NCBI RefSeq assembly: GCF_003003175.1
Contig: NZ_PVTY01000005.1
Location: 1-64,000 of the forward strand
Direction: 5' to 3'
Source of the DNA: Nesterenkonia sandarakina
Lineage (GTDB): Bacteria > Actinomycetota > Actinomycetes > Actinomycetales > Micrococcaceae
Length of the DNA stretch: 64,000 bases
This document shows positions 58,544 through 64,000 of the stretch, in pieces. The position numbers and the translations under genes were made by a program. Position 1 is the stretch's first letter, and every line of letters begins with the position of its first letter. Below the pieces are notes generated by a model. The model saw only the letters and a list, made by a program, of their open reading frames with translations. It ran no database searches and was not told where the DNA came from.

Positions 58544-60528
58544 AGGTCCAGGGTCAGTTCGCTCTGCGCCCCGGCCTCCAGGGTGATCGGGATGCCCCAG
58601 TCCTGCTGGTAGAGATGGCAGGCGGCATGCATCGGGATCTCTTCTCCCGGGGCGCCGTCGCAGGCCGCGGCCCGGGCCGTGATGTGCAGGACCCCCTCGG
58701 TGACCTCTGGGTTGAGCTGCAGCGTCCGGGAGAGTCCCTCGGAGTTCCCGGAGCCCTCGAGCAGCAGGTTCTCCGGGGAGGAGGAGACCTTCAGCTGGGT
58801 CGGGTCGCCCCAGCGGTCATCCAGCTTCTGCCCGGAGGGGGCGGAGAAGCCGATGGCCAGCGAGAACTCTCCCGGAGCCACGGCGGTGGCCGGGCGCTGG
58901 CTCTGCGTGGCGCCCTCATCGACGGTGAGGTACTCCTTGGGCACCGCGATGCGCACCAGCTCGTGGGCGTTGGTCTCCACCACCAGCAGGTTCGTGCCGT
59001 CGGCGTCGAGGAGCACGTCGGAGGGCTCCTTGAGCCCGCGCGCCACGGTTGAGACGCTGGCCGCCACCGTGGTGCCGTCTGCGGCGAGGTGCTCGCCGCG
59101 GTAGCGGCGGATCGCGCCGTTGTAGGTGTCGGCCATCAGCACGGAGCCGTCGGGCAGCGCGGTCACGCCCAGAGGGTGCTGCAGCCGGGCCTGCTCGGGA
59201 GCGCCGTCGCGGAAGCCGAAGTCGAAGAGACCCTCACCGATCAGGGTCTCCACGGCGGGGGCTGCGGCGGCGCCACCTGTCTCGGCGCCCTCGGCTCCGT
59301 TGGCGGTGCCGGTGCGGATCACGCGCAGCGAGGAGGTCTCGGAGTCGGCGATCCAGATGTCTCCCGCCGCGTCCTCGGTGAGCCCCGAGGTCTGCGCGAA
59401 CCAGGCGGTCTCGGCGGAGCCGTCGAGCAGCCCCTCGAGTCCGGTGCCGGCGAAGATCGAGAGCTCACCGGTGACCGGGTCGAAGGTGAAGATCTGGTGG
59501 GTGCCGGCCATCGCGATGACCACCAGGCCCAGCGCCTTGGACCACAGCACGTCCCAGGGAGAGGACAGGGAGACGTTGAGCGGGTCGGTGCCGAGGCTGC
59601 CGGACTCCACCGCGCCGGTGCGGGCCCGCTCGGCGTCGAGCAGCCGCTGGACGCCGTTGCCGGCCAGGGTGGTGACCACTCCGGTCTCGGCGTTGATGCC
59701 GCGGAGCCGGTGGTTGACGGTATCGGCGACGACGATGTCATAGCCGACCTGCTGGGCCAGCTCGGCGGGGAGCACGGTCAGGCCCTGGGGCTCGTTGAAC
59801 CGGGCGGAGTCGGGGTCGCCGTCGTGATGACCCTTCTGCTGCTCCTCTCCCCCGCCCCAGGAGCGGACCACGGTCTGCAGATCGGCGTCGAGCTCCACGA
59901 TCCGGTGGTGGCCGGTGTCCGAGACCAGGAAATGTCCGTGGGAGGCGTCGGATCCACCGAGTGCGCGGGTGACGGGCACGGCCTTGCCCGGGAACCGCAG
60001 GGTGCGCGAGACCGGCTCGGGCGGGACGTAGGGTCCGTCTCCGCGGTGCAGCGTGCCCTTGGCCTCGTGCTCGGCGACCAGCTCCTCGACCAGCGAGGTC
60101 AGTCCGGCCACATGGCCTTCTCCGGCGAGGTTCGCGGCGATGTAGCCCTGCGGGTCGATGACCACCAGGGTCGGCCAGGCGCGGGCCGAGTAGGCCTGCC
60201 AGGTGATCAGGTTCGGGTCGTCCAGGACCGGGTGGGCGATCTCGTAGCGCTCGACGGCGGCGGCGAGCGCGTCGGGGTCGGCCTCGTGTTCGAACTTCGG
60301 CGAGTGCACGCCGACGGTGACCAGGACGTCGCTGAAGCGCTGCTCCAGCGGGCGCAGCTCGTCGAGCACGTGCAGGCAGTTGATGCAGCAGAAGGTCCAG
60401 AAGTCCAGGATGACGATCTTCCCGCGCAGGTCCTCCAGCGAGACGTCCTTGCCGCCGGTGTTCAGCCACCCTCGTCCGAGCAGCTCGGATGCGCGCACTC
60501 GCTCGGCGCGGCGAATCGTCTCAGTCAT
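58528..60528 (-). CDS. Thioredoxin-like protein with NHL-repeat beta-propeller (NHLRC2-like)
   Basis: A 666-residue protein. Residues about 10-150 are a thioredoxin fold with the motif VILDFWTFCCINCLHVLDEL, in which CCINC replaces the classic CxxC, and SARAWPTLVVIDPQG with the cis-proline. From about 190 to 530 there are NHL repeats (HFLVSDTGHHRIVELDADLQ, DIVVADTVNHRLRGINAETG, VLMADTYNGAIRRYRG). A beta-rich C-terminal domain follows. No signal peptide. This domain order is that of NHLRC2, whose biochemical role is not settled. It is the last gene of the CopD-CtaG operon, 27 bases after the lipoprotein gene. Confidence 0.85.
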   Translation of the reverse strand: MTETIRRAERVRASELLGRGWLNTGGKDVSLEDLRGKIVILDFWTFCCINCLHVLDELRPLEQRFSDVLVTVGVHSPKFEHEADPDALAAAVERYEIAHPVLDDPNLITWQAYSARAWPTLVVIDPQGYIAANLAGEGHVAGLTSLVEELVAEHEAKGTLHRGDGPYVPPEPVSRTLRFPGKAVPVTRALGGSDASHGHFLVSDTGHHRIVELDADLQTVVRSWGGGEEQQKGHHDGDPDSARFNEPQGLTVLPAELAQQVGYDIVVADTVNHRLRGINAETGVVTTLAGNGVQRLLDAERARTGAVESGSLGTDPLNVSLSSPWDVLWSKALGLVVIAMAGTHQIFTFDPVTGELSIFAGTGLEGLLDGSAETAWFAQTSGLTEDAAGDIWIADSETSSLRVIRTGTANGAEGAETGGAAAAPAVETLIGEGLFDFGFRDGAPEQARLQHPLGVTALPDGSVLMADTYNGAIRRYRGEHLAADGTTVAASVSTVARGLKEPSDVLLDADGTNLLVVETNAHELVRIAVPKEYLTVDEGATQSQRPATAVAPGEFSLAIGFSAPSGQKLDDRWGDPTQLKVSSSPENLLLEGSGNSEGLSRTLQLNPEVTEGVLHITARAAACDGAPGEEIPMHAACHLYQQDWGIPITLEAGAQSELTLDLRGVR

Positions 60529-60555
60529 GCTGGGTCTCCCTTAGATCGTGCCTGC

Positions 60556-61449
60556 TCAGTCTGCGGTCTCCAGCGCGGCGGTCGCTTCGGCGGCGATGGC
60601 CTCGGCGATGGAGGTGAACTCCACCGAGCCTGCCGCCTCACCACCGGTGAAGGAGACCATGATGATGTCATCATCCACCTGCGTGAACAGGATCTGGGCG
60701 TAAGTTGTTCCATCCGTGCCGGAGCGCTCCCAGGAATAGGCCGCGGTGTTCTCGGCCTGCTCGGCCGAGACCCCGTCCTGGTCCTGCAGCGTGGGCTCCT
60801 CGATGCGCAGCTCGTAGTCGATCCCGTCCAGGGTGAACTCGGTGTCCTGGCAGGAGGCCAGCAGCTCCGCGACGTTGTCCAGGTGCTCGCTGACCCGCTG
60901 CTGGTCGGCCTCGCTGTCCACGGTGGCCAGCTCGATGGACCCGGCCCCGGAGAAGCTCTCGGCGAAGTAGTCGGCCCGCACGGCCTCCTCGCCGAGCAGC
61001 AGCGGAGAGAAGTCGACGGCGGCCAGCGGCTGCGCACACGCCTCCGGACTCACCTGCGCCTCGGGGTCCTCCCCGGCGAGGGAGTTCTCCTCGAGCAGCT
61101 CGCGGTAGGAGGCGGCGACCTCGTCGGAGACGAAGCCCATCTCGTTGAAGCCGAAGCTCGCCGCGCGTCCGGCGCCCTCCTGGGCGGCGATGATCAGCCG
61201 CTCGGGGGCGCTCAGGCCCGCGGCCTCCGCCCCGTCGTCCGCCTGGGCCTCACCCTCGGCTTCACCGGCTGCCGTGCCGGCACCCCCGCTCTCGCCGTCG
61301 CCCTGACCCTCGGGAACAGCCGCGCCCTGGTCCACCCCGGCGTGGTCGGCGTCATCGGGGGCTGCCTCCTCCTGGTCTGCCCCGCAGGCGCTGAGCAGCA
61401 GCAGTCCGGCGAGCGCGGAGGCGCACACCGGAATGGATCTAGGCGTCAT
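60556..61449 (-). CDS. Lipoprotein of unknown function in the CopD-CtaG operon
   Basis: A 297-residue protein from ATG 61449, with a signal peptide and lipobox LLLLSAC (Cys at about 22). An acidic Gly/Ala/Glu linker (to about 75) precedes a globular domain of about 220 residues with two Cys (SPEACAQPLAAVDF and LLASCQDTEF) that could form a disulfide. I recognise no named family, though its outline resembles actinobacterial sensor-like lipoproteins. The start overlaps the CopD-CtaG stop by four bases, so it is translated with it. A role outside the membrane in copper or oxidase maturation is a guess from context. Confidence 0.75.
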   Translation of the reverse strand: MTPRSIPVCASALAGLLLLSACGADQEEAAPDDADHAGVDQGAAVPEGQGDGESGGAGTAAGEAEGEAQADDGAEAAGLSAPERLIIAAQEGAGRAASFGFNEMGFVSDEVAASYRELLEENSLAGEDPEAQVSPEACAQPLAAVDFSPLLLGEEAVRADYFAESFSGAGSIELATVDSEADQQRVSEHLDNVAELLASCQDTEFTLDGIDYELRIEEPTLQDQDGVSAEQAENTAAYSWERSGTDGTTYAQILFTQVDDDIIMVSFTGGEAAGSVEFTSIAEAIAAEATAALETAD

Positions 61450-63602
61450 CGTGGTCCATCCCGTTCGGCCATCTCGGCGAACATGTCGTTGTAGTCGTTG
61501 AGCTCGGCGTCCCCGGTGCGGTCGGCCTCCCGGTCGAGCCGCTTGGTCTCGCGCTTGTCGTCGCGGGACCAGATGACTCCGGCCACGAAGGACATCAGGA
61601 TCGCCGGGATCTCGCCCAGGGCCCACATCAGCTCGCCTCCGCTGCGCTGATCCTCCAGCGCGGTGAAGCCCCAGTCATAGCCCATGTTGCCGAACCAGGA
61701 TGCCTGGATGAGCTGCTCCGAGCTGGTCATCGCCACGGCCAGGAAGGCGTGGAAGACCATGGTGGCCAGCAGGATGATCAGCCGCATCGGGTGTGCGGGA
61801 CGTTGGGGCAGCGGGTCCGCTCCGATCAGCACCAGCGCGAAGATGTAGCCGGTGGCCAGGAAGTGGAAGATCATCAGCTCGTGGCCCACGTGATACTCCA
61901 GCACCAGCCCGAAGATCGGGGTGTAGTAGAAGATCAGCAGCGAGCCGGCGAAGTTCACCGCCGCGACGATCGGGTGGGTGATGACTTTCGAGAAGCGCGA
62001 GTGGACCAGCCAGAGGATCCATTCGCGCGGGCCGCGGGTGCCGTCGCTGCGCACCGGCAGCGCGCGCAGCGCCAGGGTCACCGGGGAGCCCATCACCATG
62101 AAGATCGGGGCGACCATGGTCAGCGTCATGTGCTGGATCATGTGTCCGGAGAACAGCACCATCCCGTAGACCGCGGGTCCGCCGGAGGTGACCCAGAGCA
62201 GCACCAGCAGGCCGAAGAGCCAGCTGGCGGCGCGCAGCAGCGGCCAGGAGTCCCCGCGCCGGCGCACCCGCACCATCGCCAGGACGTACCAGGCGGCGAG
62301 GAAGACCACGATGGCGACCCACAGCCAGTCCGGGCGCCACAGGGTCAGCCAGAGGCTCCCGCTGGGCTCGGGGGGCAGGTCGTAGCCGGTGAGCGTCCGG
62401 GCCGGGCTGGCATCCGGCGGCAGGTCCTCGGGCACCGGAGGGGCGGTGCGTCCCAGGATCGTGCTGACCCCGATCACCGCGGCCATGATCGCGACCTCGA
62501 CGAGGATCAGCTGGAAGAGCAGGCCGGCCGGGCCGGCCCCGGTGCCCAGCCGCGGGATGATCCACGACCGGTGCATCCACCCGATGACGGCCAGGGCCAG
62601 GGTGGCGATCAGCTTCGCCGAGAGCATCAGGCCATAGCTGGTGGCGGTGAGCTGCTCGAGCCTCTCGATGCGCAGGCTGGCGTTGATGATCCCGGAGGCC
62701 GCCACGGTCAGCAGCGCCAGCCCGGCCAGGGTCGAGTAGCGCCGGAGCAGCGTCTCGGTCATCCCGGGCGCCGGCGTCTCGGCGGCCGGCTGGGCGCCGG
62801 AGCCCGCGGAGGAGCCGGAGCCTGCGGCGGAGCGCTCGCGGGCCTGTGCGGCCTCGCGGCCCAGCGCGGGGCCCAGCAGCGCCAGAACCACCAGTCCCCC
62901 GACCCAGATCACGACGCCGAGCAGGTGCAGTCCCAGCGAGTTCACCGCGGCGTAGTGGTCATCGCCGGAGGCCGAGTGGCCGACCAGCGCCATCGGGACG
63001 ATGGCGGTGAGGCCGAGCACCGCGATGAAGAACAGTCCGGCCGGGGCGCGTACGGCGGTGACCAGGGTGGCGAAGACCGCAGCGATCAGCACGACGGCGG
63101 TCCAGGCCTGCCCGGTCGGGATCGACTGCACGTAGCCGAAGAAGCCGGAGGCGAAGGAGTCTGAGGCGGAGAGCGCAAGCCCGGAGAGCGAGGAGAAGGT
63201 CAGCACCAGCACCGCCACCGCGGCCACGGTCCAGACCACCCCGGCGAGGCCGGCGATCTGCATGGTCCGGGTGAAGAGCGGGTGCTCGGCGGCGGGGCTG
63301 CCGCTGCGCAGCTTCTTGCGCTGACGCGGACCCGCCTGAGGAGGCACCGCCACCGCTGCCAGGATCACCGCGGCGATCGCCGTGGCCATGGCGAGATGAT
63401 GGATGAACCGAGCGACCGGCAGGCCCCACCGGGTCAGCGCGCCGGGATCAGAGAGCTCGCTGGGGTCATCGACGCCGCTGAGCAGACCGGTGATGATCAG
63501 TGCCACCAGCCCGGCGCACAGCGCGGCGGCGGTCAGCGGCAGCGGTGCGGTCCAGAGCCGGGTGGGAGCCTCGCGGCTCGCCGTCCTCACGGGATTGCTC
63601 AC
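61446..63602 (-). CDS. CopD-CtaG fusion: copper-resistance D domain plus cytochrome c oxidase assembly domain
   Basis: A 718-residue membrane protein with about fourteen helices. The N-terminal half (about 20-390) is CopD-like, with NSLGLHLLGVVIWVGGLVVL, LLRRYSTLAGLALLTVAASG and MLSAKLIATLALAVIGWMHR. The second half (about 420-690) is a caa3 CtaG domain with FSGHMIQHMTLTMVAPIFMV, LVHSRFSKVITHPIVAAVNF and HELMIFHFLATGYIF; its several His and Met residues could carry copper. This fusion is standard in actinobacteria and serves copper delivery to cytochrome oxidase. It starts at GTG 63602, overlapping the small upstream gene by four bases. Confidence 0.93.
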   Translation of the reverse strand: MSNPVRTASREAPTRLWTAPLPLTAAALCAGLVALIITGLLSGVDDPSELSDPGALTRWGLPVARFIHHLAMATAIAAVILAAVAVPPQAGPRQRKKLRSGSPAAEHPLFTRTMQIAGLAGVVWTVAAVAVLVLTFSSLSGLALSASDSFASGFFGYVQSIPTGQAWTAVVLIAAVFATLVTAVRAPAGLFFIAVLGLTAIVPMALVGHSASGDDHYAAVNSLGLHLLGVVIWVGGLVVLALLGPALGREAAQARERSAAGSGSSAGSGAQPAAETPAPGMTETLLRRYSTLAGLALLTVAASGIINASLRIERLEQLTATSYGLMLSAKLIATLALAVIGWMHRSWIIPRLGTGAGPAGLLFQLILVEVAIMAAVIGVSTILGRTAPPVPEDLPPDASPARTLTGYDLPPEPSGSLWLTLWRPDWLWVAIVVFLAAWYVLAMVRVRRRGDSWPLLRAASWLFGLLVLLWVTSGGPAVYGMVLFSGHMIQHMTLTMVAPIFMVMGSPVTLALRALPVRSDGTRGPREWILWLVHSRFSKVITHPIVAAVNFAGSLLIFYYTPIFGLVLEYHVGHELMIFHFLATGYIFALVLIGADPLPQRPAHPMRLIILLATMVFHAFLAVAMTSSEQLIQASWFGNMGYDWGFTALEDQRSGGELMWALGEIPAILMSFVAGVIWSRDDKRETKRLDREADRTGDAELNDYNDMFAEMAERDGPR

Positions 63603-63844
63603 GCGTCGTCGTTCCGCGGCGGGTTCTCCTGCGGGCCCTTCCGGGGACCCCGCTGGGGATCATCCGGGTCGACGTCCTCCTGGGAGCGCTGCCGCCACTG
63701 CGCGGACTCGTTCATCTTGCGCCGGGCGAGGACGATCACCAGGACCAGCACGAGCAGGCTGGCGATCCCGAAGACCAGCGGCGCCCAGTCGGGCGTGTCG
63801 GGCGCGGCAGGTGCTGCGGCGGTGAATGCGAGCGGGGCTGTCAT
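63599..63844 (-). CDS. Small single-span membrane protein, first gene of the CopD-CtaG operon
   Basis: 81 residues from ATG 63844. One hydrophobic helix (about 23-41, PLVFGIASLLVLVLVIVLAR) follows an Ala/Pro-rich start that may be exported; after the helix comes a charged, Pro/Arg/Asp-rich cytoplasmic tail ending QENPPRNDDA. I recognise no family. Its stop overlaps the GTG of the CopD-CtaG gene (GTGA), so it is translationally coupled, and it may be an accessory subunit. An upstream in-frame ATG at 63904 would add 20 residues but lacks support. Confidence 0.7.
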   Translation of the reverse strand: MTAPLAFTAAAPAAPDTPDWAPLVFGIASLLVLVLVIVLARRKMNESAQWRQRSQEDVDPDDPQRGPRKGPQENPPRNDDA

Positions 63845-63908
63845 GGCGGGGCTGCGCCTTCCTGCGAAGTCTTCCTGCGTCGGTCGGCAGGGGTTGAGCG
63901 TCACACGA

Positions 63909-63925
63909 TTCTACGCCGCGTAGAA
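63909..63925. promoter_or_regulatory. Perfect palindrome before the CopD-CtaG operon
   Basis: TTCTACG-CCG-CGTAGAA has 7-bp arms and lies 65 bases before the first start codon. It could bind a dimeric repressor such as a BlaI/CopY-type protein; the identity is speculative. Confidence 0.5.
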
Positions 63926-63981
63926 GTTCCGGGGTTGAGAAGTCCCGGTGTTGAGAAGTCGCGGAGTCGAGAAGTCGGTGC
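63918..63981. repeat. Tandem 16-bp repeats upstream of the CopD-CtaG operon
   Basis: Units start at 63934 (GTTGAGAAGTCCCGGT), 63950 (GTTGAGAAGTCGCGGA) and 63966 (GTCGAGAAGTCGGTGC). A degenerate copy from 63918 overlaps the palindrome. Confidence 0.8.
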
Positions 63982-64000
63982 GGTGATGCCGGTGCCGTGA

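Noticed and set aside
59089-61494. 801-residue open frame on the plus strand opposite the NHL-thioredoxin and lipoprotein genes
   Set aside because: Low-complexity Gly/Val/Asp/Arg composition and no domain; the minus-strand genes explain the region.
63918-63981. Three to four spaced repeats considered as a CRISPR remnant
   Set aside because: The 16-base units are directly adjacent with no unique spacers, and no cas gene is near.

Overview
The window reads as chromosome of a high-GC Gram-positive heterotroph. The evidence is a third codon position almost always G or C, an actinobacterial gene repertoire (purS-purQ-purL with a separate PurS, a CopD-CtaG fusion, an aspartokinase with an internal start, several probable leaderless genes) and many secreted lipoproteins rich in Asp and Glu. 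A Micrococcales/Micrococcaceae relative, possibly a mild halophile such as Nesterenkonia, is my inference and is not proven by the sequence. I see no rRNA, tRNA, CRISPR array or prophage.

Layout. 1-356 is the right end of an IS110-family element. 446-4293 holds an unknown small ORF coupled to an ECF sigma factor, a carboxylesterase and a membrane sulfatase-like enzyme. 4495-12272 is a catabolic block: paaZ, a YhdH-type reductase with an Lrp regulator, and a branched-chain 2-oxoacid dehydrogenase operon (bkdABC). After a DUF1989 gene comes the glycerol regulon glpD-glpF-glpK with a divergent SorC regulator (13540-18904). 18945-21851 is a beta-oxidation operon (thiolase, enoyl-CoA hydratase, 3-hydroxyacyl-CoA dehydrogenase) of the kind that finishes phenylacetate breakdown. 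21954-24821 has an HD protein, an ATPase-LuxR regulator and hxlB-hxlA for formaldehyde fixation. 24925-29526 has a PF04392-type ABC importer and an MHS-family permease. 29756-46762 is more housekeeping: an acyltransferase, dnaX, recR, an ectoine-type importer (ehuBCDA), lysC, assorted small enzymes and purSQL. 46867-50894 is a signalling module: a receiver-only response regulator, a glycosyltransferase 2 with a degenerate Hpt-like tail, and a sensor kinase. 51044-57914 carries ldh, a cystine importer, a pyrimidine-dimer glycosylase and a methionine importer. 58528-63844 is a four-gene operon around a CopD-CtaG protein.

How parts work together. Three separate promoters (paaZ, the thiolase operon, the MHS permease) each carry a TetR-type operator with the core TGACCGAWCGKT and a CRP/GlxR-like TGTGA-N6-TCACA site. 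This ties them into one probable phenylacetate regulon and suggests a substrate for the permease. Other points of interest are a possible -1 frameshift signal in dnaX (slippery heptamer, 5-nt spacer, GC hairpin, immediate stop in the new frame), an internal start in lysC for a beta subunit, and the kinase-receiver-glycosyltransferase module, whose glycosyltransferase tail has lost the phosphorylatable histidine of an Hpt domain.

Limits: all family calls come from reading motifs by eye. No searches or folding programs were run.
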